Positions 7,839-16,775 are shown, counted from the first letter of the stretch. The stretch is DNA of 64,000 bases from Bradyrhizobium ivorense (GCF_900696085.1 NZ_CAADFC020000022.1:1-64000); one strand, 5' to 3'. Numbers and translations are program-made. The notes: generated by a model not told the origin, from the sequence alone.

Positions 7839-9083
7839 ATGAATGCTGGCGATCTGCAACAACCGGATGCGCGGACGATGAAGACGCGCTGCTGCGTGGT
7901 CGGCGGCGGACCGGCCGGCATGATGCTAGGCTACCTGCTCGGGCGCGCCGGGGTCGACGTCGTGGTGCTCGAGAAGCACGCCGATTTCTTCCGCGATTTT
8001 CGCGGCGACACCGTGCATCCCTCGACCTTGCAGGTGATGGACGAGCTCGGGCTGATCGACGGCTTCCTGAAGCTGCCGCACCAGCGGATCCAGAAGATGG
8101 ACGGCATCTTCGGCGGCCAATCGGTGCGGGTCGCCGACCTCAGCCGCCTCAAGGTGAAATATCCGTTCATCGCGATGATGCCGCAGTGGGATTTCCTCAA
8201 TTTCCTGCGCGAGAGCGGCAAGCGCTTTGCGTCGCTCAAGGTGCTGATGAACACCGAAGCCACCGATCTGCTCCGGCGCGGCGACACCATCACCGGTGTC
8301 CGTGCAACGACGCCGGATGGCCCGATCGAGATCGCCGCGGATCTGACCATCGCCTGCGACGGCCGTCATTCCACGGTGCGCGAGCGCGCCGGCCTTGCGG
8401 TGGAGGACATCGGCGTGCCGATGGACGTGCTGTGGTTTCGCGTCCCGCGGCGGCCGGACGAGACCGAGAACTTGTTCGCCCGCGTCGAGCGCGGCAAGAT
8501 GATGGTGACGTTCGATCGCGGCGACTATTGGCAATGCGCCTATGTGATCCCCAAGGGACAGTATGAAGCGGTGAAGGCGAGGGGATTGCCGGCGCTGATC
8601 AACGACATTCTGCAGCTTGCGCCGATCCTGAAAGCGGGCATGGCCGACGTGAAGAGCTTTGACGACTTCAAGCTGCTCACGGTGGCGATCAACCGTCTGA
8701 CGCGCTGGACCCGTCCGGGCCTGCTTTGCATCGGCGATGCCGCGCATGCGATGTCGCCGATCGGCGGCGTCGGCGTCAACCTCGCGGTGCAGGACGCGGT
8801 GGCGACCGCCAACATCCTGGCGGCGAAGCTTGCCGATGGCTGCCCGTCGGAGGACGAGCTCGATGCGGTCAGGCGGCGGCGCGAATTTCCGGTGCGGGCG
8901 ACCCAGCGCATCCAGGTGGTCGCGCAGAACAACATCATCACCGCCGCGCTCAAGCCGGGCGATCAGCCGATGCCGTTGGCGTTGCGGCTCATCACCGCGG
9001 TCCCGTGGCTGCAGGGACTTACGGCGCGCGCGCTCGGCCTCGGCGTGCGGCCCGAGCACGTCCATTCGCCGGCCCGAAGCTGA
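7839..9083 (+). CDS. FAD-dependent monooxygenase-like oxidoreductase
   Basis: The protein has 414 residues. The FAD-binding Rossmann motif GGGPAG is at 22-27, a 'CDGRHSTVRERAG' DG-type motif follows near 170, and 'GDAAHAMSPIGGVGVN' comes near 299-314. This is the PHBH-like (FAD_binding_3) flavoprotein hydroxylase pattern. Such enzymes add oxygen to aromatic or polyketide substrates using NAD(P)H; the substrate here cannot be read from sequence. A GGAGGG ribosome site precedes the ATG at 7839; an internal Met14 is possible but less well placed. It stands alone between the caspase-like gene and an outer-membrane protein gene. Confidence 0.88.
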   Translation: MNAGDLQQPDARTMKTRCCVVGGGPAGMMLGYLLGRAGVDVVVLEKHADFFRDFRGDTVHPSTLQVMDELGLIDGFLKLPHQRIQKMDGIFGGQSVRVADLSRLKVKYPFIAMMPQWDFLNFLRESGKRFASLKVLMNTEATDLLRRGDTITGVRATTPDGPIEIAADLTIACDGRHSTVRERAGLAVEDIGVPMDVLWFRVPRRPDETENLFARVERGKMMVTFDRGDYWQCAYVIPKGQYEAVKARGLPALINDILQLAPILKAGMADVKSFDDFKLLTVAINRLTRWTRPGLLCIGDAAHAMSPIGGVGVNLAVQDAVATANILAAKLADGCPSEDELDAVRRRREFPVRATQRIQVVAQNNIITAALKPGDQPMPLALRLITAVPWLQGLTARALGLGVRPEHVHSPARS

Positions 9084-9247
9084 CCGCGCAGGTAGGAATT
9101 CGTCAAGGATAACAGTGGCTTAAATTAACTATGAAAAGTTGCGCGGCTGCAACAGCGGGGCAGGATTCGAATCCGCCGCGCGCGGATTCGGCGTCGCCCG
9201 GCGCTCGAGTTTTCTTTTGGTAAGGGTCTCTCTGGGAAAGCTGGCAC

Positions 9248-9272
9248 CCATCAGACAACGCCCATCAGACAA
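9248..9272 (+). repeat. Tandem 12-bp direct repeat in the 5' leader of the beta-barrel gene
   Basis: CCCATCAGACAA occurs twice, at 9248-9259 and 9261-9272, one base apart and just upstream of the ribosome site of the gene starting at 9287. It may be a recent duplication in the untranslated leader. No function is assigned. Confidence 0.6.
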
Positions 9273-9286
9273 TTTGGGGTGCCACC

Positions 9287-10063
9287 ATGTTTCGTACCAA
9301 ATTCATTGCCGCGCTGACCGTCACGACCGCCCTCGGCGTCAGCGTCGCATCCGCGGCCGACCTCGGCGCGCGTCCCTACACCAAGGCGCCGGCTTACGTT
9401 GAGTCGGTCTACAACTGGTCCGGCTTCTACATCGGCGGCCATCTCGGCGGCGCCTGGACCAACGAGCAGTGGGTCAACAGCGCCAACACCACGGCGTTCG
9501 GCGATCTCGTTCCGGGCCAGGGCTTCCGTCAGCGCGGCTCGGGCTTCATGGGCGGCGGCCAGATCGGCTACAACTGGCAGGCCAACAACTTCGTGTTCGG
9601 TGTCGAGGGCACGTTCTCCGGCCTCGATAATTCCGGCCGGCTCAACAACGCGGTGTTCGGCGGTCTCGATGATCAGTTCAGCTGGCGCGCGAACTTCATG
9701 GCGACCATCGTCGGCCGCGCCGGCCTCGCGATCAACAACAACCTGCTGTACTTCAAGGGCGGCTATGCAGGCGTGAACAACCGCCTGTCGGTGGTCGACA
9801 ACGTCGCCAACCCGGCAACCGGTTCGGGCAGCCAGACCCATTGGGCCAGCGGCTGGACCGTCGGCGGCGGCTGGGAATACGGCATCACCCGCAACTGGAC
9901 CGTCGGCGTCGAGTACAACTACGCCGCCTTCGAGCGTGCGACCTATCAGCTCGCGGGCACCTCGGGCGGCACCTATACGTTCGACGCCAAGCCGCGCGAC
10001 ATCCAGTGGGCGGTGGTGCGCCTGAACTACAAGTTCGACGCGCCGGCGATCGCGCGCTACTGA
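9287..10063 (+). CDS. Outer-membrane beta-barrel protein (Omp25/RopB-like)
   Basis: The protein has 258 residues with a signal peptide of about 23 residues (cleavage after ASA). The mature start is ADLGARPYTKAPA, followed by 'NWSGFYIGGHLGGAW', the hallmark of small rhizobial Omp25/RopB-type barrels. The chain alternates Gly and aromatic residues in short beta strands and ends with 'VRLNYKFDAPAIARY', a C-terminal aromatic residue as needed for BAM-dependent insertion. It probably forms an eight-stranded barrel with a structural role in the outer membrane. A clear terminator follows at 10090. It is paralogous to the barrel encoded at 11203-11994. Confidence 0.9.
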   Translation: MFRTKFIAALTVTTALGVSVASAADLGARPYTKAPAYVESVYNWSGFYIGGHLGGAWTNEQWVNSANTTAFGDLVPGQGFRQRGSGFMGGGQIGYNWQANNFVFGVEGTFSGLDNSGRLNNAVFGGLDDQFSWRANFMATIVGRAGLAINNNLLYFKGGYAGVNNRLSVVDNVANPATGSGSQTHWASGWTVGGGWEYGITRNWTVGVEYNYAAFERATYQLAGTSGGTYTFDAKPRDIQWAVVRLNYKFDAPAIARY

Positions 10064-10089
10064 GTCTCGTTCGCACCCACAGAGTTGCG

Positions 10090-10116
10090 AAAGCCCCGGC
10101 AATGCGCCGGGGCTTT
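10090..10116 (+). terminator. Rho-independent terminator after the beta-barrel gene
   Basis: A perfect 11-bp stem (AAAGCCCCGGC / GCCGGGGCTTT) with a 5-base loop lies 27 bp after the stop codon and runs into TTTCTTG. Because the stem begins with AAA it could also act on the SDR gene arriving from the other strand. Confidence 0.88.
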
Positions 10117-10145
10117 CTTGTTTGCGCACGATCTCTTCGGAGAGT

Positions 10146-10916
10146 TCAGACCATCACCGAGTAGCCGCCGTCGACCGGAATCGCGGTGCCGGTGACGAAG
10201 TCGGAGGCCGGCGAGGCCAGGAACACGGCGATCCCTGCGAAATCGTCGATCGCGCCCCAGCGTCCGGCCGGCGTGCGCGCCAGCACGCGATCGTGCAGCC
10301 CTGAAACCTGCTGGCGCGCGCCGCGCGTCAGGTCGGTGTCGATCCAGCCGGGCAGGATGGCGTTGACCTGGATGTTGTCGGGCGCCCAGGCGTTGGCGCA
10401 GGCGCGGGTGTACTGCACGATGCCGCCCTTGCTCGCGGCATAGGCCGCAGCAAAGCTGGCGCCGAAGATCGACATCATCGAACCGATATTGATGATCTTG
10501 CCGCGGCCGGATGCCTTCAGCGCCGGATAGGCCGCCTTCGAGCACATGAAGGCGCTGGTCAGGTTGGTGTCGATCACCTTGCTCCACTCGTCGAGCTCGA
10601 GCTCATGCGGCGGCTTGCGGATGCTCATGCCGGCATTGTTGACGAGGATGTCGATGCGGCCGAGCTCATTGGCGACACGCTCGACCATGGCGGTCACCGC
10701 CGACGAATCGGTCACGTCGGTTGCCACCGCGATCGCCTTGACGCCGCGCTGCCGCAGATCCTCGACCGCTGCTTTCGATTTCGCCTCGTTGCGGCCGACC
10801 ACCGCAATCGCGGCGCCGGCATCCGCCATGCCCTGGGCCATGCCGAGCCCGATGCCGCCATTGCCGCCGGTGACGACAGCGACCTTGCCGGAGAGATCAA
10901 ACAGTTGGTTTTTCAT
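10146..10916 (-). CDS. SDR-family NAD(P)-dependent oxidoreductase
   Basis: The protein has 256 residues from the ATG at 10916 (MKNQLFDLSGKVAVVTGG). The Rossmann motif TGGNGGIG is near residue 15, NNAG near 95, and the catalytic Ser with 'YAASKGGIVQYTRACA' (Tyr-x3-Lys) near 155-160. The C-terminus 'GTAIPVDGGYSVMV' is typical of classical short-chain dehydrogenases. The nearest well-known types are gluconate 5-dehydrogenase and 3-oxoacyl-ACP reductase-like enzymes, but the substrate is not defined. The frame stays open upstream to 11054, but that extension is not SDR-like and the internal ATG matches the family start. Confidence 0.88.
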   Translation of the reverse strand: MKNQLFDLSGKVAVVTGGNGGIGLGMAQGMADAGAAIAVVGRNEAKSKAAVEDLRQRGVKAIAVATDVTDSSAVTAMVERVANELGRIDILVNNAGMSIRKPPHELELDEWSKVIDTNLTSAFMCSKAAYPALKASGRGKIINIGSMMSIFGASFAAAYAASKGGIVQYTRACANAWAPDNIQVNAILPGWIDTDLTRGARQQVSGLHDRVLARTPAGRWGAIDDFAGIAVFLASPASDFVTGTAIPVDGGYSVMV

Positions 10917-11154
10917 TGTTGTTGTCCGCTGTGTGAGGGAAGGGCGCGCGAGCCGAACGGTGAGAGCCTCGCGCGCGCCGGCGCGGGCCACCAGAAACCG
11001 TTCCAGGGAGCGCCCGTACCTCCTGATCGGATACGATGCCGCCGCGATCGGCAAGGCCGGAATCGCGCATGGAGGACCGGAAAAATGCGCCGGCAGCCAG
11101 GCCGCGCCTACGGGCTGCTCAAGGCGGCAATCTCCGGGCGTTAGCTCAAACGAA

Positions 11155-11181
11155 AAAGCCCCGGGCGATGCCCGGGGCTTT
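11155..11181 (-). terminator. Rho-independent terminator after the second beta-barrel gene
   Basis: A 12-bp stem (AAAGCCCCGGGC / GCCCGGGGCTTT) with a 3-base loop lies 22 bp beyond the stop of the minus-strand gene ending at 11203. On the minus strand the stem is followed by TTTTTCG. Confidence 0.88.
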
Positions 11182-11202
11182 GGTCTACGATATCAGCAGA
11201 GA

Positions 11203-11994
11203 TCAGTACTTGGCGACAACCGGGCCGCTCCAGTTGAAGCGGTAGACCAGCGACGTGCTGATGGTCTGCACGAAGGGCTTGAAGCTGATGTCGGTGCCGT
11301 TCGAGACGTTGGTGCCGTTGATCAGCTCGGAGACGTTCTTCCGGTCGTAGTAGGCGGCACGGTACTCGGTCTTCATGAACCAGCCCGGCGCGGTGATGCC
11401 GAAGATGTTCAGGTTGTTCTCGACGCCGCCGCCGACGAACCAGCCGCCACGGTCGAAATCGTTGGTGTGCAGGCCAGCGTCCAGACCGCTGATCGTGCTG
11501 AACAGGCCAGTGCCCTTCCAGTGCGAGTTGGTGTAGCCGGCGTTGACGTAGGACAGCACGTTCGGCGCAACCAGATAGCCGAGGCGTGCGCCGGCGGCCC
11601 AAGAGTAGTCGTTCTTGATGTTGCCCGCGACGAAGATGGCCTGATCCTGAATGGTGCCCTTCAGGCTGCCGAACTGGCCGTCAGCGAACACGCCGAACAC
11701 CCAGGTCGGGGAGACCTGCCAGTCGTAACCGGCGCCAACGGTGCCGAACCAGCCATCGCCACCCTGGCGCTGATTGATGCCGACGAGCGGCAGGCCGCCG
11801 ATGGTCGTCTGGGTGTGGGTGTCAGCGTCCCAGATGCCGCCGCCGCCACCGCCGAAGATGTAGAAGCCGGTCCAGCTCGGCGCCACCGGGAGCGGGGCCG
11901 GAGCCTTGGTGTAGGGGCGGGCGGCGAGGTCAGCCGCCGACGCCGATGCCGTCATCGCAGCAACCGCGGTCAGAGCGAGCAGAAACTTCTTCAT
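11203..11994 (-). CDS. Outer-membrane beta-barrel protein (Omp25/RopB-like)
   Basis: The protein has 263 residues from the ATG at 11994. The signal peptide MKKFLLALTAVAAMTASASA is followed by 'ADLAARPYTKAPAP' and then 'SWTGFYIFGGGGGGIWD', the same architecture as the protein at 9287-10063. The barrel ends 'SLVYRFNWSGPVVAKY'. An upstream in-frame start (12051) would place 19 non-signal residues in front and is rejected. It is followed by a strong terminator. The two barrels are paralogues on opposite strands about 1.1 kb apart, separated by an SDR gene. Confidence 0.9.
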   Translation of the reverse strand: MKKFLLALTAVAAMTASASAADLAARPYTKAPAPLPVAPSWTGFYIFGGGGGGIWDADTHTQTTIGGLPLVGINQRQGGDGWFGTVGAGYDWQVSPTWVFGVFADGQFGSLKGTIQDQAIFVAGNIKNDYSWAAGARLGYLVAPNVLSYVNAGYTNSHWKGTGLFSTISGLDAGLHTNDFDRGGWFVGGGVENNLNIFGITAPGWFMKTEYRAAYYDRKNVSELINGTNVSNGTDISFKPFVQTISTSLVYRFNWSGPVVAKY

Positions 11995-12074
11995 ATCCAA
12001 ATCCTCGACTTTAGCGTTCGATCGGGTCGCTTGACGGAGGCGCGCTGGCACCGATTCCCGAAACTCATGGTCGG

Positions 12075-12080
12075 ACTATA
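12075..12080 (-). promoter_or_regulatory. Candidate -10 box for the beta-barrel gene
   Basis: On the minus strand TATAGT lies about 75 bases upstream of the ATG at 11994. No good -35 box is seen at the right distance, so this is only a candidate. Confidence 0.3.
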
Positions 12081-12162
12081 CGCAGTTCCGCCGGAAATGC
12101 TGTTGCGGGTGAGACACAACCAGCCGAAAACGAAGTGGGCGGGGTGCTCCGAAAAGGCGAAT

Positions 12163-12194
12163 GAAAACGGCCGCCCCCGATCGGAGGCGGCCGG
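12163..12194 (-). terminator. Terminator downstream of parE
   Basis: Read on the minus strand, a GGCCGCC stem pairs with GGCGGCC across a short loop and is followed by GTTTTC. It lies about 35 bp after the parE stop codon. Confidence 0.7.
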
Positions 12195-12228
12195 AAAATC
12201 CTTCGAAATCAATCGGCTACGGGCCTGT

Positions 12229-14289
12229 TCAGACGTCCAGCAGGTCGTCGCTGGCGAATTCCGCCTTGTCGGAGATGAAGGCAAATCGAGCTTCCGCCTT
12301 GGTGCCCATCAGCCGTTCCACGGAATCGGCGGTGCCCTCGCGGTCTTCGGTCAAGAGCTTCACGCGCAGCAAGGTGCGCGTGGCCGGATCCATGGTGGTC
12401 TCCTTGAGCTGCGTCGGGTTCATTTCACCGAGGCCCTTGAAGCGGCCGATCTCGACCTTGGCGTTGGCGTGGAACTCGGCCTTGATCAGCTCATCCTTGT
12501 GGATGTCGTCGCGGGCGTACACCGTCTTGGTGCCGTGGGTCAGCTTGTAGAGCGGCGGCACCGCCAGATAGAGATGGCCCTGGTCGATCAGCGGTTGCAT
12601 CTGGCGGTAGAAGAAGGTGATCAGCAGCGAAGCGATATGCGCGCCGTCGACGTCGGCGTCGGTCATGATGATGATGCGCGAATAGCGCAGATCCTCTTCG
12701 CGGTAATGCGTCAGCGTACCGCAACCGAGCGCCAGAACGAGGTCGGCGATCTGTGCATTGGCGGTGAGCTTGTCCTTGCCGGCGGACGCGACGTTGAGGA
12801 TCTTGCCGCGCAACGGCAGGATGGCCTGGGTCTCGCGGTTACGCGCCTGCTTGGCGGTGCCACCGGCCGAGTCGCCCTCGACGATGAAGAGCTCCGACCC
12901 CTCGGTGCCGGCGTTGGAGCAGTCGGTCAACTTGCCGGGGAGGCGCAGCTTCTTGCCGGCGGACTTGCGCGCGGTCTCCTTTTCCTGGCGGCGGCGCAGC
13001 CGCTCCTCGGCGCGATCGATCACGAAATCCAGCAGGCGGTTGGCCTGGTTCGGATTGCCCGACAGCCAGTGGTCGAACGGATCCTTCATCGCCTGTTCGA
13101 CGATGCGCTGCGCTTCGGCGGTGGCGAGGCGGTCCTTGGTCTGCCCCTGGAATTCAGGCTCGCGCACGAACACCGAGAGCATCACGGCGGCGCCGACCAT
13201 CACGTCTTCCGAGGTGATCGAGGCCGCGCGCTTGCCTTGCCCGGCGCGCTCGGCATGGTCCTTCAAACCGCGCAGCAGCGCGCTGCGCAGGCCCGATTCA
13301 TGGGTGCCGCCGTCCGGCGTCGGCACCGTGTTGGTGTAGGACGACAGGAAGCCGTCGGCATCGGCGGTCCAGGCCACCGCCCATTCGCAGGCGCCGTGCG
13401 AGCCGCTGCGGCCGGACTTGCCGGAGAAGATATCCTGATGCACCAGCGTGTCGGCGTGGATCGCCGCCGTCAGATAATCCTTCAGGCCGCCGGGGAAATG
13501 GAAGGTCGCCTCCGGCGGCACATCCTCGACGCCCTTGAGCAGCTCCTGATCGCAGCGCCAGCGGATCTCGACGCCGCCGAACAGATAGGCCTTCGAGCGC
13601 GTCATCTTGAACAGGCGCTGCGGCTTGAAGGCGGCCTTGGCGCCGAAGATGTCGGTGTCCGGCTTGAAGCGGGTGCGCGTGCCGCGGCGGTTGTTGATCT
13701 TGCCGAGCTCCTCGAGCTTGCCCTTGGGAATGCCGCGCTCGAAGGTCATGCGGTAGAGTTTTTGGCTGCGCGCGACCTCGACCTCGAGCCGTGAGGAGAG
13801 GGCGTTGACCACGGAGACGCCGACACCGTGCAGACCGCCCGAGGTCTCGTAGGCCTTGGAGCCGAACTTGCCGCCGGAGTGCAGCATGCACATGATGACT
13901 TCGAGCGCCGACTTCTTCGGGAATTTCGGGTGCGGATCGACCGGAATGCCGCGGCCATTGTCGGTGACGGTGAGGAAGCCGTCGGCGGTCAGCTCCACCT
14001 CGATGAAGGTGGCGTGGCCGGCCAGCGCCTCGTCCATCGAGTTGTCGATCACCTCGGCGAACAGATGGTGCAGCGCCTTCTCGTCGGTGCCGCCGATATA
14101 CATTCCGGGCCGCTTGCGGACCGGCTCCAGCCCCTCCAGCACCTCGATGTCAGCCGCCGTATAGCCGTCCTCGGCACTGCCGCCGGACCGGGCGGCGACC
14201 TTCAACGGCGCGCGCCCCTTCGACTCCGGGGCTCCGAACAGATCGTCGGCTGACTTCGTTTTAGTGTTTGATTTCTGAGGCTTGGACAT
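12229..14289 (-). CDS. parE: DNA topoisomerase IV subunit B
   Basis: The protein has 686 residues. The N-terminal GHKL ATPase part includes 'VLEGLEPVRKRPGMYIG' and 'NSMDEALAGHA', then 'DNGRGIPV' and 'GGLHGVGVSVVNALS'. The TOPRIM part has 'LFIVEGDSAGGTAKQARNR' and 'IIMTDADVDGAHI'. Together with ParC it decatenates and relaxes chromosomes after replication. The short length and lack of a GyrB-type insert favour ParE over GyrB. The first ~35 residues form a low-complexity extension, common in alphaproteobacterial ParE. No parC lies in the window, as expected for this group, where the two are often unlinked. Confidence 0.93.
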   Translation of the reverse strand: MSKPQKSNTKTKSADDLFGAPESKGRAPLKVAARSGGSAEDGYTAADIEVLEGLEPVRKRPGMYIGGTDEKALHHLFAEVIDNSMDEALAGHATFIEVELTADGFLTVTDNGRGIPVDPHPKFPKKSALEVIMCMLHSGGKFGSKAYETSGGLHGVGVSVVNALSSRLEVEVARSQKLYRMTFERGIPKGKLEELGKINNRRGTRTRFKPDTDIFGAKAAFKPQRLFKMTRSKAYLFGGVEIRWRCDQELLKGVEDVPPEATFHFPGGLKDYLTAAIHADTLVHQDIFSGKSGRSGSHGACEWAVAWTADADGFLSSYTNTVPTPDGGTHESGLRSALLRGLKDHAERAGQGKRAASITSEDVMVGAAVMLSVFVREPEFQGQTKDRLATAEAQRIVEQAMKDPFDHWLSGNPNQANRLLDFVIDRAEERLRRRQEKETARKSAGKKLRLPGKLTDCSNAGTEGSELFIVEGDSAGGTAKQARNRETQAILPLRGKILNVASAGKDKLTANAQIADLVLALGCGTLTHYREEDLRYSRIIIMTDADVDGAHIASLLITFFYRQMQPLIDQGHLYLAVPPLYKLTHGTKTVYARDDIHKDELIKAEFHANAKVEIGRFKGLGEMNPTQLKETTMDPATRTLLRVKLLTEDREGTADSVERLMGTKAEARFAFISDKAEFASDDLLDV

Positions 14290-14411
14290 GTTTCTTCAAG
14301 TATGGCGCGAAACCGCGCCGCGAATCGGTTGCTTCTGACTATGCCACGGATGGGCTGAAAATGGGGACGGCCGAAGGCAGCGCCCGGCCGCCCCACAGAT
14401 AGGAAGTCCGC

Positions 14412-14780
14412 TTACGCCCGCGAGGTGCGGAAGACAACAATCGCAAACAGGATCATGGCGAGAACCACCAGCAGCGATCCGGCGATCGGGGCGGCCTCGA
14501 GCGAGGGGCCCTTCAGCAGCACCACCGCCACGCCGGCGGGAAACAGGATGCCGCCCACGATGTGCAGCCAACCCTGGATCTTCGCCAGCAGCATGGTGCC
14601 GGCCGCCGGCACCATGCGGTAGTAGAGGCCGAACAGGAATAGCAGTACGCCGCCGACGAGGTTGAGATGCGCGTGTGCGGGCCCGAGCGTGAAGTCGTGC
14701 TGGATACCCATGGCGATGCCCGCGAGCATTCCGAACAGCAAGACGACGACGCTGACGCACATCATCAGTGATCCGATCAT
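14412..14780 (-). CDS. Small membrane protein with heme-copper-oxidase-like His motif
   Basis: The protein has 122 residues with four predicted membrane helices (about 3-27, 38-58, 68-86, 95-116). Between the first two is 'HDFTLGPAHAHLNLVGGV', which resembles the His-bearing helix region of cytochrome oxidase subunit I family proteins, where such His residues bind heme. The rest of a catalytic subunit is missing, so this is at most a one-module relative. Its neighbours give no functional hint: parE lies upstream on the same strand 122 bp from its stop, and dedA is divergent. Heme binding is inference only. Confidence 0.65.
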   Translation of the reverse strand: MIGSLMMCVSVVVLLFGMLAGIAMGIQHDFTLGPAHAHLNLVGGVLLFLFGLYYRMVPAAGTMLLAKIQGWLHIVGGILFPAGVAVVLLKGPSLEAAPIAGSLLVVLAMILFAIVVFRTSRA

Positions 14781-14866
14781 CCGTATTTCCTTTTCTTGTG
14801 GGGGAGATGCCAGCCAGCCTGAACCGAGGCGGTCTTTCGGGAAATCACGTGCGATCCCCCGCCTTT

Positions 14867-14881
14867 GTGACTTGATGTCAC
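14867..14881. promoter_or_regulatory. Short palindrome in the divergent region before dedA
   Basis: GTGAC-TTGAT-GTCAC is a perfect 5-bp inverted repeat with 5-base spacer, within TTTGTGACTTGATGTCACG. It resembles a CRP/FNR-type half-site pair but with non-canonical spacing. It lies 86 bp upstream of the minus-strand gene start and 90 bp upstream of dedA. Confidence 0.35.
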
Positions 14882-14971
14882 GTGGAGGGCTGGCTTACCT
14901 CTTCTTAGGCGGAAGGCCGCTAGAAAGGTTCATTCACGGACGTTCAACGGAGCGGGAAGGCACTCGACGAG

Positions 14972-15502
14972 ATGGAAGATTTTGCGCGCGCCCTGGCCGA
15001 GTTCGTGCGCCACCACCAGGTCTGGGCCGCTCCAATCGTCATGCTGCTGGCGTTCGCCGAATCGCTCGCCTTCATCTCGTTGCTCGTGCCGGCCTGGGGG
15101 GCGCTGATCGCGATCGGCGCACTCATCGGGGTCAGCGGCATCAGCTTCTGGCCGGTGTGGATCGCCGGCGGCATCGGGGCTGCGCTCGGCGACTGGGTCT
15201 CCTACTGGTTCGGCTATCGCTACAAGGAGCATGTCGCGCAGATGTGGCCGCTGTCGCGCTACCCTGAGTTGCTGCCGCGCGGCGAGGAATTCGTCAGGAA
15301 ATGGGGGGTGCCCAGCATCTTCATCGGCCGCTTCTTCGGTCCGCTGCGCGCCTCGGTGCCGCTCGCCGCCGGCATTTTCGAGATGGCGTACTGGCAATTC
15401 CAGATCGCCAATTTCGTCTCCGCGCTGGTCTGGTCGGCCGCGCTGCTGCTGTTCGGCGACATCATCGCCCATGCCGCCGAATGGATGTGGCGGGCGGTGT
15501 GA
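14972..15502 (+). CDS. DedA-family membrane protein
   Basis: The protein has 176 residues. The DedA/SNARE-associated core is clear: 'FAESLAFISLLVPAWGAL' early on, then 'GGIGAALGDWVSYWFGYRYK' and 'FIGRFFGPLRASVPLAAG' near residue 115-130, followed by a final hydrophobic helix. Several membrane helices flank these re-entrant motifs. DedA proteins are inner-membrane undecaprenyl-phosphate or lipid translocases, or proton-coupled transporters affecting envelope homeostasis. It is a single gene. Confidence 0.9.
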   Translation: MEDFARALAEFVRHHQVWAAPIVMLLAFAESLAFISLLVPAWGALIAIGALIGVSGISFWPVWIAGGIGAALGDWVSYWFGYRYKEHVAQMWPLSRYPELLPRGEEFVRKWGVPSIFIGRFFGPLRASVPLAAGIFEMAYWQFQIANFVSALVWSAALLLFGDIIAHAAEWMWRAV

Positions 15503-15653
15503 CGGGTGGGGAATAACGCTATGATGCAGGGGTTACGCGGGATGACAGCAGGCTGCGTCGCTGTCATCGCGGAACCATTGAACCCTGCCAAGATCTCGCC
15601 CAACAGGCGCTGACGTCACCACGCGCCATTACCGCTCACTGGAAGGACATGAC

Positions 15654-16643
15654 ATGGAATTGACACGTCGTCACGCTCTCGCCGGCGCGGCCGGCCTCGC
15701 CGCTGCGCCATTGTTGCCGTCCGTTTCTGCCAAGGCGGCTGCGCCGATCGCCGACAAGCAGGCGCCGAGCTTCTATCGCTACAAGGTCGGTGACATCCAG
15801 GTCACCGTGGTCTCCGACGGCAAGAACGTCTTCAAGCTGGAAGACTCCTTTGTCACCAATGCGAAGCGCGAGGATGTCAACGCGGCACTAGAAAAGGCTT
15901 TCATGCCGCCTGACATGATGACGATCTATTTCGCACCGCTCGTGCTCAACACCGGCGGCAAGCTGGTCGTGATCGACACCGGCAACGGCGCGACGTCGAA
16001 GGCCAACAGCAAGGGCGCCAACGGCCTGTTCGCGGAGAATTTCGTCGCCGCCGGCTTCGATCCCAAGGCTGTCGACATGGTCGTGATCTCGCATTTCCAC
16101 GGCGACCACGTGAACGGCCTGCTGACCGCCGAGGGCACGCCGGCGTTCCCAAATGCCGAAGTGCTGGTGCCGGCCACCGAGTGGAAGTTCTGGATGGACG
16201 ACGGCGAGATGAGCCGCGCGCCGGCCGGCCGCATGCAGGGCCTGTTCAAGAACAACCGCAACATCTTCGAGGCCGGCCTGAAGAAGAAGGTCACACCCTA
16301 TGAATGGGGCAAGGAAATCGCGCCGGGCCTGACCTCGGTCGAGACCGTCGGCCACACCCCGGGCCACACCTCCTATGTGCTGTCGTCCGGCTCGGCGAAG
16401 GTCTTCATCCAGTCCGACGTCACCAACCATCCCAACCTGTTCGCCGCCAATCCCGGCTGGCACGCCTTCTTCGACCAGGACGCGGGCGTGGCGGAAAAGA
16501 CCCGTCGCCGCGTCTACGACATGCTGGTCGCCGAGAAGCTGCAGGTGCAGGGCTTCCACTATCCGTTCCCGGGCGTCGGCAACATCGTCAAGGACGGCGA
16601 CGGCTACCGCGTCGTCCCGGCGGCGTGGAATCCGACCATCTAG
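15654..16643 (+). CDS. Tat-exported MBL-fold metallo-hydrolase
   Basis: The protein has 329 residues. The N-terminus 'ELTRRHALAGAAGLAAAPL' is a twin-arginine signal peptide. The metallo-beta-lactamase fold shows 'VVIDTGNGA', the zinc motif SHFHGDHVNG near residue 145, 'GHTPGHTSY' near 237 and 'IQSDVTNHP' near 258. It is predicted to be folded with its metal in the cytoplasm and exported to the periplasm. The family includes lactonases, sulfatases and methyl parathion hydrolase-like enzymes; the substrate is not evident. A palindromic repeat follows the stop. Confidence 0.9.
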   Translation: MELTRRHALAGAAGLAAAPLLPSVSAKAAAPIADKQAPSFYRYKVGDIQVTVVSDGKNVFKLEDSFVTNAKREDVNAALEKAFMPPDMMTIYFAPLVLNTGGKLVVIDTGNGATSKANSKGANGLFAENFVAAGFDPKAVDMVVISHFHGDHVNGLLTAEGTPAFPNAEVLVPATEWKFWMDDGEMSRAPAGRMQGLFKNNRNIFEAGLKKKVTPYEWGKEIAPGLTSVETVGHTPGHTSYVLSSGSAKVFIQSDVTNHPNLFAANPGWHAFFDQDAGVAEKTRRRVYDMLVAEKLQVQGFHYPFPGVGNIVKDGDGYRVVPAAWNPTI

Positions 16644-16648
16644 CCGCC

Positions 16649-16729
16649 CGTCATTCCGGGGCGCCCGAAGGGCGAATCCGGAATCTCGAGATTCCGGGTT
16701 CGATGCTGGCGCATCGCCCCGGAATGACG
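16649..16729. repeat. Dispersed palindromic repeat (CGTCATTCCGGGGCG type)
   Basis: The inverted repeat CGTCATTCCGGGGCG...CGCCCCGGAATGACG has an inner hairpin (CCGGAATCTCGAGATTCCGG). A second copy lies at 26019-26098 and a shorter version at 36111-36154. It starts 6 bp after the metallo-hydrolase stop codon and could also terminate that transcript. Confidence 0.85.
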
Positions 16730-16739
16730 AGACAGCATC

Positions 16740-16768
16740 TTGACGCGAAACGGGCGCGGCCTTATAGC
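16740..16768 (+). promoter_or_regulatory. Sigma-70-like promoter driving a leaderless leader-peptide ORF
   Basis: TTGACG (16740-16745) and TATAGC (16763-16768) are separated by exactly 17 bases. The predicted start of transcription is 16775-16776, the A of the ATG of the small ORF at 16776. Confidence 0.6.
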
Positions 16769-16775
16769 CGCGCCC

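Noticed and set aside
10546..13794. A very long open frame on the + strand (over 1,000 codons) across the SDR, beta-barrel and parE genes
   Set aside because: It is the antisense shadow of three genes with clear family motifs on the other strand; long shadow frames are expected at this GC content.
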